From Ruminococcus sp. (lineage in GTDB: Bacteria > Bacillota > Clostridia > Lachnospirales > Lachnospiraceae): a stretch of 60,657 nucleotides of DNA. The position numbers were made by a program, and so were the translations under genes. The stretch lies in contig JAHHTL010000008.1 of NCBI GenBank assembly GCA_020024635.1, positions 1 through 60,657 of the forward strand, given 5' to 3'. Below, piece after piece: positions 16,370 through 25,516 of this stretch; position 1 is the first letter of the stretch; the number at the start of each line of letters is the position of its first letter. The notes under the pieces are model-generated. The model ran no database searches. It saw nothing but the letters and a program-made list of their open reading frames with translations, and was not told the origin of the DNA.

Positions 16370-17143
16370 ATGGAGAAGGATTACAAACTAATTATGCGCA
16401 CAGCAATTCGTGCTGGTGAAATCATGCTAAAAAGTGGTGCGGAAACGCACAGAGTAGAGGATACGATGTGTTATATTTTACGCACAGCAGGAACAGAAAC
16501 AGTAGAGGCCAATGTTACCATGACAGGGATCATGGCCACATTAAATAATCCAGACATGGATCCGGTAACTGTGATTAAAAGAGTACAGGAACGAGGAACA
16601 AATTTAAATCGTGTCATGGAAGTGAATGATATTTCAAGAAAGTATTGTGCCGGAACGATCAGTATTGAAGAAGCGTACTTAAGAATTAGCAAGATCAAAG
16701 GAAAGCAATATAGTGTTTCCATCTACAACCTAGCAACCATGTTTGTTCCGATTGGATTCGCTTTGTTATTTGGAGGTGGAGTAAAAGAAACACTGACATC
16801 TGCGGTGGCTGGAATGGTACTTGCGGGTATCATTACAATCGGAAAACGAATTCACTTAAAATCATTTATCTTAAATGTAGTGTCTGCCTTTGGAATAGCA
16901 GTAACAGCAATACTATTCACGAAGTGGTTACCAGGAGTGGATCATAATATTGTGATTGTCAGTGGAATTATGCCTTTGGTTCCGGGGGTAGCCATCACAA
17001 ATGCCATTCGTGATACATTGGAGGAAAATTATATTTCTGGTGCGGCAAGAATACTAGAGGCATTTGTTACAGCTGCGGCAGTTGCGCTTGGTGCCGGTCT
17101 AGGACTTGCATGTATGCAGGCCATAGGAGGAGGATTATGGTGA
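16370..17143 (+). CDS. Threonine/serine exporter family, large subunit (YjjP/ThrE-N type)
   Basis: 257 aa. A cytoplasmic N-terminal part (MLKSGAETHRVEDTM, the typical family opening) is followed by about four to five membrane helices from residue 120 (TMFVPIGFALLFGGGV) and an IMPLVPGVAITNAIRD signature. These proteins work with a small YjjB-type partner, encoded next door, to export small amino or organic acids; E. coli YjjPB exports succinate, Corynebacterium ThrE exports threonine. The substrate is not evident. Stop overlaps the partner start by 7 nt. Confidence 0.85.
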   Translation: MEKDYKLIMRTAIRAGEIMLKSGAETHRVEDTMCYILRTAGTETVEANVTMTGIMATLNNPDMDPVTVIKRVQERGTNLNRVMEVNDISRKYCAGTISIEEAYLRISKIKGKQYSVSIYNLATMFVPIGFALLFGGGVKETLTSAVAGMVLAGIITIGKRIHLKSFILNVVSAFGIAVTAILFTKWLPGVDHNIVIVSGIMPLVPGVAITNAIRDTLEENYISGAARILEAFVTAAAVALGAGLGLACMQAIGGGLW

Positions 17144-17571
17144 CAATTGTTTTGGGGGTACTGGGTTCTTTTGTGGCTATCGTTGCTTTTGCAACCCTTT
17201 TGGAAACTCCAAGAAAATACCTTTTTCATGCAGGAATTACAGGAGCAGTTGGCGGACTTGTTTACTTGGTAAGTATGACTTGTAATCAAGATGTTGTACT
17301 CTCGTCCTTTTTTTCAGCGCTTGCAATTTCGTTTACCTCTCATATTTTCGCACGGATTTTTAAAGCTCCGGTCACCATTTTTCTGATTGCAGGAATTCTT
17401 CCAACAGTGCCGGGAGCGGGGATGTATAAGATTGTATATTATCTTATTGCGGGAAAGAACTCTATGAGTAGTTACTATTTTATTCAGACCCTTGAAATTG
17501 CAGGGATGATCGCTTTGGCGGTGTTCATAGTAGATAGTGTATTTAAAATTACAGTAAAGAAAAAGCAGTAA
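17137..17571 (+). CDS. Threonine/serine exporter family, small subunit (YjjB/DUF3815 type)
   Basis: About 144 aa from ATG 17137, directly behind AGGAGGAGG; the upstream ATG at 17110 would add that ribosome site to the protein. Four membrane helices are evident, with the family motif GILPTVPGAGMYKIVYYLI. It corresponds to the C-terminal membrane half of single-chain ThrE. It overlaps the YjjP-type gene, as expected for a two-subunit transporter. Confidence 0.85.
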   Translation: MVTIVLGVLGSFVAIVAFATLLETPRKYLFHAGITGAVGGLVYLVSMTCNQDVVLSSFFSALAISFTSHIFARIFKAPVTIFLIAGILPTVPGAGMYKIVYYLIAGKNSMSSYYFIQTLEIAGMIALAVFIVDSVFKITVKKKQ

Positions 17572-17662
17572 GAGGAAACGGATTTGTATGTTGAACATTT
17601 AGAGGAGTTGTTTTATAATAAGAAAGTTAGAGAATATTTGAATCAGAAAGAGAAGAGGAAAA

Positions 17663-19117
17663 ATGAGGAAAGTTAGAACACGATTTGCACCAAGTCCTAC
17701 TGGAAAAATGCATGTAGGAAATTTAAGAACAGCACTGTATGCATATCTTATTGCAAAACATGAAGGCGGTGATTTCATTCTTCGTGTGGAGGATACAGAT
17801 CAGGAGCGTTACGTAGAAGGTGCATTAGATATTATATACAGAACATTGGAAAAAACAGGTTTGATTCACGATGAAGGTCCAGATAAAGATGCTGGATATG
17901 GTCCTTATGTGCAAAGTGAAAGAAATGCATCCGGACTTTATTTAAAATACGCAAAACAGTTGGTAGAACAAGGAGATGCGTATTATTGCTTTTGCGATAA
18001 AGAACGTTTGGATTCTTTGCGAACTTCTGTTTCAGAGAATGGAACAGATATTGTAAAGTACGATAAGCATTGCCTTCACCTTTCTAAAGAAGAAGTTGAA
18101 GCGAATCTTAAAGCAGGAAAACCTTGGGTAATCCGGTTAAATGTTCCAACAGAAGGAACGACTTCTTTCGAGGATGAAATTTATGGTACGATTACCGTTC
18201 CAAATGAAGAACTTGATGATATGATATTGATAAAATCAGATGGATTCCCAACCTACAATTTTGCAAATGTAATTGACGATCATCTTATGGAAATTACGCA
18301 TGTGGTTCGAGGAAATGAATACCTTTCTTCTGCGCCTAAGTATAATCGCTTATATGAGGCGTTTGGATGGGATATTCCTGTTTATGTTCACTGCCCGCTT
18401 ATTACAGATGAAAATCATAAAAAATTAAGCAAGCGTTGTGGCCATTCTTCTTACGAAGATTTGATTAATCAAGGATTTGTTTCTGAGGCAGTTGTAAACT
18501 TTGTAGCACTTTTAGGATGGAGCCCAACAGATAATCAAGAAATCTTTTCTTTAGAGGAACTCATACGAGTGTTTGACTACCACCATATTAGTAAATCACC
18601 AGCAGTATTTGATCCGGTTAAACTGCGTTGGATGAATGGGGAATACTTAAAAGCAATGGACGAGGAGTGTTTCTTTGAGATGGCACAACCTTACATGAAA
18701 GAAGTCATCACAAAAGAGTATGACTTGAGAAAGATAGCATCCATGGTTAAGACCAGAATAGAAGTGTTCCCAGAGATTCATGATCAGATTGATTTCTTCG
18801 AAGAAGTACCACAATACGATGTGGAGATGTATACACATAAGAAGATGAAGACCAATGCACAGACTTCACTTGAAGTTTTAAAAGAGCTTCTTCCAATTCT
18901 TGAAAAACAAGATGATTATAGCAATGATGCTTTATTTGAACTTCTAAAAGGGTACGCTACAGAAAAAGGGTATAAAGTAGGGTATGTGATGTGGCCTCTT
19001 CGTACAGCGGTATCAGGAAAGCAAAATACACCTGGTGGCGCTACAGAACTTATGGAAATTTTAAGAAAAGAAGAATCAATTAAGAGAATTAAAGCAGCAA
19101 TTGAAAAATTAAGTTAA
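17663..19117 (+). CDS. gltX: Glutamyl-tRNA synthetase
   Basis: 484 aa, class I aminoacyl-tRNA synthetase that charges tRNA-Glu (and tRNA-Gln in bacteria using the amidotransferase route). The HIGH-type motif is RFAPSPTGKMHVGNLRTAL (residues 7-25), and KLSKR lies near residue 254 (HKKLSKRCGH). The C-terminal anticodon-binding part is complete. ATG 17663 follows AAGAGGAAAA. It sits 5 nt before the helicase reading frame with no terminator between, so the two are probably one transcript. Confidence 0.95.
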   Translation: MRKVRTRFAPSPTGKMHVGNLRTALYAYLIAKHEGGDFILRVEDTDQERYVEGALDIIYRTLEKTGLIHDEGPDKDAGYGPYVQSERNASGLYLKYAKQLVEQGDAYYCFCDKERLDSLRTSVSENGTDIVKYDKHCLHLSKEEVEANLKAGKPWVIRLNVPTEGTTSFEDEIYGTITVPNEELDDMILIKSDGFPTYNFANVIDDHLMEITHVVRGNEYLSSAPKYNRLYEAFGWDIPVYVHCPLITDENHKKLSKRCGHSSYEDLINQGFVSEAVVNFVALLGWSPTDNQEIFSLEELIRVFDYHHISKSPAVFDPVKLRWMNGEYLKAMDEECFFEMAQPYMKEVITKEYDLRKIASMVKTRIEVFPEIHDQIDFFEEVPQYDVEMYTHKKMKTNAQTSLEVLKELLPILEKQDDYSNDALFELLKGYATEKGYKVGYVMWPLRTAVSGKQNTPGGATELMEILRKEESIKRIKAAIEKLS

Positions 19118-19128
19118 GAGAGGTGTGT

Positions 19129-20967
19129 ATGGCTTTCAATAAAGCTCAGACAACGGCAATCAAGCACGGAGAAGGTCCGTGCTTAGTCCTTGCAGGTCCT
19201 GGTTCCGGGAAAACCTTGACAATCGTAAATAGAATGAAATATCTCATAGATGTGTTAAACGTAAGACCAGAAGAAATTCTGGTCATTACTTTTACAAAAT
19301 ATGCAGCAAAAGAGATGAAACAACGGTTTTTAAAGCTGATTGGTCAAACTTCATCTCCCGTTACCATTGGAACATTTCATGGAATTTATTATGGGATTTT
19401 AAAATGGGCATATCGATTTGGACCGGAAAATATATTATCGGAAAAAGAAAAGCAGCAACTTGTATCTTATGCCATTAGTAAAGAAAAACTGGATATTTTG
19501 GATATGGAAGACTTTTTGGCAGATGTCATGTCAGAAATCGGATTTATAAAAAACAGCAGAATAAGAGCAGAAGAATTTGTATCAAAAAAATGTGATAAAG
19601 ATGCGTTTTTTAATATCTATACGACCTATGAATCAGAGCGTAAGAAGAGAAGAAAAATTGATTTTGATGATATGCTCGTATTGTGTTATGAATTGTTTAC
19701 TAAAAGACCGGATATCTTACAACTCTGGCAAAAAAAATTCAAATATGTGCTGATTGATGAATTTCAAGACATCAATCAGATTCAGTATGACGTAATCAAA
19801 ATGTTAGCTGCACCGGAAAACAACTTATTTGTTGTGGGGGATGATGATCAGTCAATTTATGGATTTCGAGGGGCTGATGTCAAAATTATGTTCCGATTTC
19901 TACGGGAATTTCCAAGTGCAAAGCAAGTAATTCTCAATGTAAATTACAGATCCACAAAAAATATTTTTAATACGGCAAAAAAAGTCATTCGGTGTAATCA
20001 GACACGTTTTGAGAAAAAAATAGAAGCCGAAAAAGAGATGGGAAAAAGTGTACATGTACAGGAAGTAAAGGATGTAGTAGAAGAGCAAGAATACATATTG
20101 GATGATATAGAAAAGCGTCTAAAAGAAGGAACAAGGGCGGAGGATATTGCCATACTTTATCGAATAAATTCTGATGTCAGAACTATGGTAGAAGGTCTTT
20201 TAAAGCGAGGAATTCCTTTTAACATGCGAGAATATATGCCTAATCTTTATGAGCATTTCATAGCAAAAGATGTTGCGACTTATTTCAAAATGGCGCTAGG
20301 GAGTCGAAAAAGACAAGATTTCTTAATGATTATGAATCGACCGAATCGATATATTTCAAGACAGGCATTCGAAAAAAAAGAGGTGTCCTTTGAAGATCTT
20401 CGTAGATTTTACATCGATAAAGACTGGATGCAAGATCGGATCGATCAGTTTGAATGGGATTTAAAAATGATGCTTAAGATGAAACCAAATGTTGCAATTA
20501 AACATCTTAGAAAAAAAATGGGATATGAGGATTTTTTAAGAGATTATGCGCTAGAAAAAGGGCGGAAAGTGGCAGATTTTTTTGAAATTTTAGATGAATT
20601 AGAAGAAGCTTCTGTTCCTTATCACTCTTTGGAAGAGTGGTTTACACATGTAGAAGAATATACCCAGGCGTTAAAAAACAAACAGATGCACAGGAACGAA
20701 ACTACAAATGGAGTACGCCTGTTGACGATGCATGCATCAAAAGGGCTGGAATTTAATATAGTTTATATTATAGAAGCAAATGAAGGTCAGATTCCGTATA
20801 AAAAATCTTTAAAAGAACATAAGGAAGAAGAAGAGAGACGATTGTTCTATGTGGCAATGACAAGAGCGAAAGAAGAGTTGAAAATTTCGTATGTGAAAAT
20901 AAAAAATGGAAGAGAAGCTTCCGCTTCTAGATTTATCGACGAAATATTTAAACCGGCTAGAAAATAA
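19129..20967 (+). CDS. UvrD/PcrA-type superfamily 1 helicase, short form
   Basis: 612 aa from ATG 19129 (GAGAGGTG upstream). All SF1A motifs are present: GPGSGKT, TFTKYAAKEM, DEFQDIN, GDDDQSIYGFRGA, LNVNYRST, TMHASKGLEF and RRLFYVAMTRAKEEL. PcrA is about 740 aa; this protein is shorter in the 2B region and lacks the PcrA C-terminal tail, so it is a UvrD paralogue, not clearly PcrA itself. Expected role: 3'-5' DNA unwinding in repair or replication-conflict handling. Its last codons form part of the terminator stem. Confidence 0.85.
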   Translation: MAFNKAQTTAIKHGEGPCLVLAGPGSGKTLTIVNRMKYLIDVLNVRPEEILVITFTKYAAKEMKQRFLKLIGQTSSPVTIGTFHGIYYGILKWAYRFGPENILSEKEKQQLVSYAISKEKLDILDMEDFLADVMSEIGFIKNSRIRAEEFVSKKCDKDAFFNIYTTYESERKKRRKIDFDDMLVLCYELFTKRPDILQLWQKKFKYVLIDEFQDINQIQYDVIKMLAAPENNLFVVGDDDQSIYGFRGADVKIMFRFLREFPSAKQVILNVNYRSTKNIFNTAKKVIRCNQTRFEKKIEAEKEMGKSVHVQEVKDVVEEQEYILDDIEKRLKEGTRAEDIAILYRINSDVRTMVEGLLKRGIPFNMREYMPNLYEHFIAKDVATYFKMALGSRKRQDFLMIMNRPNRYISRQAFEKKEVSFEDLRRFYIDKDWMQDRIDQFEWDLKMMLKMKPNVAIKHLRKKMGYEDFLRDYALEKGRKVADFFEILDELEEASVPYHSLEEWFTHVEEYTQALKNKQMHRNETTNGVRLLTMHASKGLEFNIVYIIEANEGQIPYKKSLKEHKEEEERRLFYVAMTRAKEELKISYVKIKNGREASASRFIDEIFKPARK

Positions 20968-20988
20968 GAAATTTTCTAGCCGGTTTTT
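20950..20988. terminator. Bidirectional terminator overlapping the helicase 3' end
   Basis: A 16-base arm at 20950-20965 pairs perfectly with 20971-20986 around a 5-nt loop, and a T run follows; the complementary A run serves the minus strand. The stem starts 18 nt before the helicase stop codon, so coding sequence is used as terminator. It ends both the gltX-helicase transcript and the DUF1292 gene. Confidence 0.85.
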
Positions 20989-20996
20989 AAGGGGAT

Positions 20997-21296
20997 TTAT
21001 TCTTCTTCAGAATCTAAATCTTCATATTCTTGTGTGTCAAGCCATTCGTCAAACTTATCAGCAACGCGTTCATATTCGTCATCATCTTCAATGTTGTCAA
21101 GAGTTGGTTCTCCGTCTTCTGTTTCTAAGAAACGGTATAAGAACACCTCTCCATCTTCATTATTGCCATCTTCATCAAGAGGAAGCAAAGCAATATATTT
21201 GCGTGCGTCTACTTCAAAAATTGTAAGCACTGCGCATTCTAATTCTTCATCGTTATCAAGAGTTAATGTGACTGTTAAAGTTTCGTTTTCGTTCAT
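20997..21296 (-). CDS. DUF1292 family protein (YrzB-like)
   Basis: 99 aa, very acidic (many Asp and Glu), cytoplasmic. The pattern TVTLTLDNDEELECAVLTIFE, then YIALLPLD and EVFLYRF, is that of DUF1292, small Firmicutes proteins often near the holliday-junction resolvase RuvX and alanyl-tRNA synthetase. Those neighbours are absent here. Function unknown. ATG 21296 has a GGAGAG upstream on the minus strand. Confidence 0.85.
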   Translation of the reverse strand: MNENETLTVTLTLDNDEELECAVLTIFEVDARKYIALLPLDEDGNNEDGEVFLYRFLETEDGEPTLDNIEDDDEYERVADKFDEWLDTQEYEDLDSEEE

Positions 21297-21411
21297 AATG
21301 CTCTCCTTTATTTTTCATAGGTTTCACGTTATGTGAGTAATATAATTTTACTCTAACAAAAAGAGAAGAAAAATGCAAGAAAAACATCACGAAAACATCA
21401 TAGTATTTCTA

Positions 21412-21439
21412 TTGACATTGACTGGAAAACTTGTAGAAT
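21412..21439 (+). promoter_or_regulatory. Promoter of the lipoprotein-GH13 operon
   Basis: Consensus TTGACA (21412-21417), 16-nt spacer, TAGAAT (21434-21439), about 60 nt before the lipoprotein start. Confidence 0.55.
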
Positions 21440-21503
21440 TAAAAGTGCGAGTGTATCTCTTTCTATCATAAAAGAAAAAAGTACTCAAAATAGGAGGCAG
21501 AAA

Positions 21504-22496
21504 ATGAAAAAAAAGATTTTAGCTTTGCTTTTTACGGCTGTATTGATCAGTTTATTTGCTGCAGGATGCAAGAAAAATGTAGGTACACCTGAGGATAATG
21601 CGGTGCAGGAAGAAGAGGAAGAAACAGAAGAAGATATAGAAGAAGGAACAACATTTGGATATAGCTGTATTGATACGGATAATCCATATTATAGTGTGAT
21701 GCAACAAGCCATTGAAATAGAAATCAAAGAGGATGGGTATACTCTTCTTGTGAAAAATCCAGGAGCAGATGCCCAGCTTCAAAATGAACAAATTCTAGAA
21801 ATGATCGACGAAGGCGTCAAAGCCGTATTTTTGTGTCCGGTGGACAGAGAGGCAATTAAACCAGCATTAGAGGCACTTGATGAAGCAGGTATTCCGGTTA
21901 TCAATATCGATACACAGGTAAAAGATACAAAATTAGTTAAAAGTTTTATTGGATCAGATAATAAAAATGCAGGTTATCAGTGTGGGGATAATCTTGTAAA
22001 GAAACTTCCAAATGGGGGGAAAGTTGTAATTGTTGAAAATTCCATGATGAATTCGTTTATCGAAAGGATTACAGGTTTTGAAAAGGCAATTGCAAATTCT
22101 GGCTTTGAAGTAGTAGAGCGAATTGATCTTGGAGCAGAAGAAAATTTAGAGGAAGGAATTCAAAAAATAATTTCGGATCAGATAAAAATTGATGCAGTTA
22201 TGTGTGGAGATGATCGGATTGCATTAGAAGTGGTAGACCTTTTAGAAAAGGCTGGCGTAAAAGATGTGCTAGTATATGGAGTCGATGGTTCTCCAAAGGC
22301 AAAAGAAAAATTAATGGAAAAAGATTCCTTATTAGAAGGAACAGGTGCACAGTCACCAATTAATATTGGGAAAAAAGCGGTTAAAACTCTTTTCAATATT
22401 ATGGAAGGAAAGGACTATGAGGAAGAATATTTGGAAGATACATTTTTGATCAACAAAGAAAATGCAAAAATGTATGGAACAAATGGCTGGCAATAA
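21504..22496 (+). CDS. Sugar-binding lipoprotein (RbsB-like, periplasmic-binding type I)
   Basis: 330 aa. A lipoprotein signal peptide with lipobox FAAGC (Cys22) is followed by an acidic linker of Glu and Asp (about residues 30-48). The mature domain has GEQ-type features of the ribose/galactose binding family: PGADAQLQNEQILEMIDEGV, FLCPVDREAIKPALE, GIPVINIDTQV and VYGVDGSPKAKEKL. It would bind a sugar outside the membrane. No ABC permease or ATPase gene is in the operon; the next gene 14 nt on is a GH13-like protein. It may feed a transporter encoded elsewhere or act as a sensor. Ligand unknown. Confidence 0.85.
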   Translation: MKKKILALLFTAVLISLFAAGCKKNVGTPEDNAVQEEEEETEEDIEEGTTFGYSCIDTDNPYYSVMQQAIEIEIKEDGYTLLVKNPGADAQLQNEQILEMIDEGVKAVFLCPVDREAIKPALEALDEAGIPVINIDTQVKDTKLVKSFIGSDNKNAGYQCGDNLVKKLPNGGKVVIVENSMMNSFIERITGFEKAIANSGFEVVERIDLGAEENLEEGIQKIISDQIKIDAVMCGDDRIALEVVDLLEKAGVKDVLVYGVDGSPKAKEKLMEKDSLLEGTGAQSPINIGKKAVKTLFNIMEGKDYEEEYLEDTFLINKENAKMYGTNGWQ

Positions 22497-22510
22497 GAAA
22501 GAAGGTACAG

Positions 22511-24337
22511 ATGAAAAGAAAGATTGTAGAAGGGAGCCCTTATCCATTAGGGGTAACCATAGTAAATGGCAGGATTAATTTCTCGGTGGAAGTTCCGAAA
22601 AAGAAAAGTTGTGAATTGATCTTGTATAAAGCAGGCAGTTGTGTACCAGAAATAGTCATTGACATGCCAGAGGAAAAAGCATTTGGGAGCGTACGTTACC
22701 TCGCACTGGAAGAAATGGAGCCGGAGTTATACGAATACAATTATAAGATCAATGGAAAAATTTGTATAGATCCCTATGTGCGAGAAGTGACAGGGCATAA
22801 GATATTTGGACAGAAAGAAGATTTGGATACACATGTAGTGAGAGGAAAAATTCTTCGACATACGTTTGATTGGAAAGAGGATACAAGATTATCCATACCC
22901 TATAACGAAGTAGTTGCTTATAGTCTTCATGTTAGAGGGTTTACAAAACATTCCTCGTCTCACGTAAAACACAAAGGAACCTTTGCAGGCGTGCAGGAAA
23001 AAATACCATATTTACAAGAACTTGGAATTAATCAGATTCACTGTATGCCGATTTACGAGTTTGTGGAACATACAGGAACCTATCGGAATTACTGGGGATA
23101 TGGGAAAGGGCTTTATTTTGCACCAAAGGCAGCATATGCTTTCGGAAGCAATGTGTCAGACGAATTAAAGGAAATGATATATTCTTGTCACAAAGCAGGA
23201 ATCGAAGTGATTTTGGAAATGCCATTTGAGGAGGGGGTACTTCCACAGCTAGTGGTAGAGTGTTTGAGATTTTATATAATGGAGTACCATGTGGATGGTT
23301 TTATCATAAATCCATATCGAGTTTCTTGGGAAATGATTTCCAGGGATCCATTTTTAAAAGGGAGTAAATTAATAAAAAAAGAAGATACGTTCCAAAACAC
23401 CATGCGTCGCTTTCTAAAGGGAGACGAGGGAATGGTTTACGATGTTATAGAAGCAATCCGTCATAATACCAAAGAAGATGGATGTTACAACTATATTACG
23501 GGTCATACAGGATTTACATTAAATGATCTTGTTTCTTATGATGCAAGACATAATGAAGCGAACGGTGAACAAAATCAGGATGGACCACGTTACAACTATA
23601 GTTGGAATTGTGGAGTGGAAGGACCTACAAGAAAAAAATCAATTTTGGCGTTTAGAAAAAAACAAGTATACAATGCATTCTTTCTTTTGCTGATGGCTCA
23701 GGGAACCCCTTGTATATTGGCAGGAGATGAGTTTGGAAACTCGCAGAAAGGAAATAATAATGTATATTGTCAGGATAATGAATTATCATGGCTTGACTGG
23801 AGCAAATGCAAAAATCATGAGGAGTTATTTGAATATGTAAAGAAACTTATTGCTTTTCGAAAGTTACATAAAGTGCTTCATAGAGAAGAAAAGCTTCTAG
23901 GTATAGACAAATTTGCTTGTGGTATTCCAGATATTTCTTACCATGGAGAAAGTGCGTGGGTTACGCCGGGAGATATTTCTAGTCGCCAATTAGGGGTATT
24001 GTATTCTGGGACAGAAGTTGGAGATGTTGATTGTTTTATTGCTTATAACATGCACTGGGAAACCCATGTGTTTGCCCTTCCGCAATTGAAAGACCATAAA
24101 AAATGGTGTCTTATTTTAGATACAACAGATGCAATAGAAACAGAAGTCGTGCTAGAGGAACAAAAGTCTATTGAGCTTCGCCCAAGGAGCATTGCACTTT
24201 TAGTAGGGAAAAAAGCAGAGTTTATCCTCAAAGATAGAATGGGTGAGCATATAAATCAAACAGGAGAGAAAGAAAAGGAGAAAGTCGTTGAGTCTAAAAA
24301 AAGCGATCTTCCATTTTCAAACGATTACAAAGCATAA
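22511..24337 (+). CDS. GH13 isoamylase/GlgX-like protein lacking catalytic residues
   Basis: 608 aa. An N-terminal CBM48-like sandwich (1-100), a GH13 barrel (about 130-470) and a C-terminal beta domain are arranged as in glycogen-debranching enzymes. GTFAGVQEKIPYLQELGIN, NYWGYGKGLYFAPKAAYA, GFTLNDLVSYDARHNEANG and GTPCILAGDEFGN are clear GlgX/isoamylase landmarks. Yet motif I is EMPFEEG (residues 236-242) instead of DVVYNHT. The nucleophile Asp of GFRFD is Asn267 (DGFIIN). The Asp of AHDGFT is Thr333 (GHTGFT), no acid/base Glu is seen, and a loop of some 50 residues after motif I is missing. The ORF is otherwise intact, so it may be a carbohydrate-binding pseudoenzyme. It follows a sugar-binding lipoprotein by 14 nt. 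Confidence 0.8.
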   Translation: MKRKIVEGSPYPLGVTIVNGRINFSVEVPKKKSCELILYKAGSCVPEIVIDMPEEKAFGSVRYLALEEMEPELYEYNYKINGKICIDPYVREVTGHKIFGQKEDLDTHVVRGKILRHTFDWKEDTRLSIPYNEVVAYSLHVRGFTKHSSSHVKHKGTFAGVQEKIPYLQELGINQIHCMPIYEFVEHTGTYRNYWGYGKGLYFAPKAAYAFGSNVSDELKEMIYSCHKAGIEVILEMPFEEGVLPQLVVECLRFYIMEYHVDGFIINPYRVSWEMISRDPFLKGSKLIKKEDTFQNTMRRFLKGDEGMVYDVIEAIRHNTKEDGCYNYITGHTGFTLNDLVSYDARHNEANGEQNQDGPRYNYSWNCGVEGPTRKKSILAFRKKQVYNAFFLLLMAQGTPCILAGDEFGNSQKGNNNVYCQDNELSWLDWSKCKNHEELFEYVKKLIAFRKLHKVLHREEKLLGIDKFACGIPDISYHGESAWVTPGDISSRQLGVLYSGTEVGDVDCFIAYNMHWETHVFALPQLKDHKKWCLILDTTDAIETEVVLEEQKSIELRPRSIALLVGKKAEFILKDRMGEHINQTGEKEKEKVVESKKSDLPFSNDYKA

Positions 24338-24851
24338 AATACTTGTAATGAAAGAATGTTTTCAAGTAGGATTATATAAACAAGGAATCCTTCACGATCT
24401 TTCGAAGTATAGCTGGAGTGAATTTAAAGTTGGTTGCAAGTACTACCAAGGTACAAGAAGCCCCAATAATGCGGAACGCGAAGACAAAGGCTGCTCCTAT
24501 GCTTGGCTTCATCATAAAGGGCGTAACAAACACCACTATGAATATTGGATTGATTATGGAACAAATGGAACAAAAACTATGATCGGGATGAAAATGCCGG
24601 TTTGCTATGTTGTAGAAATGTTTTTGGATCGCATTGCAGCAAGCAAAATATATAAAGGAACTGCGTATAAAGATAGTGATCCGCTTCTTTATTTTGAAAG
24701 TGGAAAGGGAGACTATCTTATGCATGAAGATACAAAAAAACTTTTGGAACAGTTACTGGTAATGCTCTCAGAAAAAGGGGAAAAGGAAGTGTTTCGGTAT
24801 ATTCGTACAGAGGTGTTAAAAAATAAAAAAAGTAATGAGGAAAAGAAATGA
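24288..24851 (+). CDS. DUF5662 family protein
   Basis: 187 aa from TTG 24288, preceded by AAGGAG at 7-nt spacing and overlapping the GH13 gene by 50 nt. This start gives the family N terminus (HFQTITKHKILVMKECF). Conserved His-rich segments GILHDLSKYSW and HHKGRNKHHYEYWIDY could form a metal site like that of HD-domain hydrolases. A mobile C-terminal Lys/Glu tail follows. DUF5662 has no assigned function that I know of. It overlaps the phosphatase gene by 4 nt (ATGA). Confidence 0.75.
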   Translation: MSLKKAIFHFQTITKHKILVMKECFQVGLYKQGILHDLSKYSWSEFKVGCKYYQGTRSPNNAEREDKGCSYAWLHHKGRNKHHYEYWIDYGTNGTKTMIGMKMPVCYVVEMFLDRIAASKIYKGTAYKDSDPLLYFESGKGDYLMHEDTKKLLEQLLVMLSEKGEKEVFRYIRTEVLKNKKSNEEKK

Positions 24852-25462
24852 AACTATATTTTTTGCGTCATGGGGAAACTTCATGGAATCGGAAGCATAA
24901 AGTACAAGGAAGGACGGATATTCCATTAAATGATTATGGAAGATATCTTGCAAAAAAGACATATGAAGGACTAAAGGATACGAAATTCGATCTGGCATAT
25001 ACAAGTCCGTTGATTCGTGCAAAAGAAACCGCGGAAATTGTCCTTGGAGAGCGAGAAATACCTATCATAGATGAACCATTAATCCAAGAGATGAATTTTG
25101 GAGTGTCCGAAGGAATTTGTTTTAAAGGGGATGGAAAAGAGCCTGGAGGAGATGAGTTTCACAAGTTTTTCGTGGATACAGCAAACTATAAAGTACCAGA
25201 AGGGGGAGAGTCTGTACCAGAATTGTTGGAACGAGTAGGAGGATTTTTCGATCATCTTTCCAAAAACAAAGAATTAGAAAACAAGTCGATTTTAATTTCT
25301 ACCCATGGAGCTGCATTAAAGGCAATATTGAATCATATAAGAGGAATTGACAGTGTAGCCGGGTTTTGGGGAGAAGGTGTTCCAAAGAATTGTTCTGTGA
25401 CAGAAGTAGAGGTTACAAATGGAACTCCTAAAATTATATCAGAAGGAAAAATTTACTACTAA
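24848..25462 (+). CDS. Histidine phosphatase family protein
   Basis: 204 aa, phosphoglycerate mutase-like fold. The catalytic RHG motif is FLRHGETSWN (residues 5-14); the second His is in STHGAALKAI, and the acid Glu in IQEMNFGVSEG. Members include GpmB-type phosphatases, CobC and phosphoserine phosphatases; the substrate cannot be told. Last gene of the operon, ended by a good terminator. Confidence 0.85.
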   Translation: MKLYFLRHGETSWNRKHKVQGRTDIPLNDYGRYLAKKTYEGLKDTKFDLAYTSPLIRAKETAEIVLGEREIPIIDEPLIQEMNFGVSEGICFKGDGKEPGGDEFHKFFVDTANYKVPEGGESVPELLERVGGFFDHLSKNKELENKSILISTHGAALKAILNHIRGIDSVAGFWGEGVPKNCSVTEVEVTNGTPKIISEGKIYY

Positions 25463-25470
25463 TACAAAAA

Positions 25471-25500
25471 CAGGAAAGAGGGTGTCTTTCCTGTTTTTTT
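25471..25500. terminator. Bidirectional terminator after the histidine phosphatase gene
   Basis: CAGGAAAG (25471-25478) pairs with CTTTCCTG (25486-25493), followed by eight T. An A run precedes the stem, so it also serves the converging ABC-F gene. Confidence 0.8.
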
Positions 25501-25516
25501 GAATGAAATATGAAAT

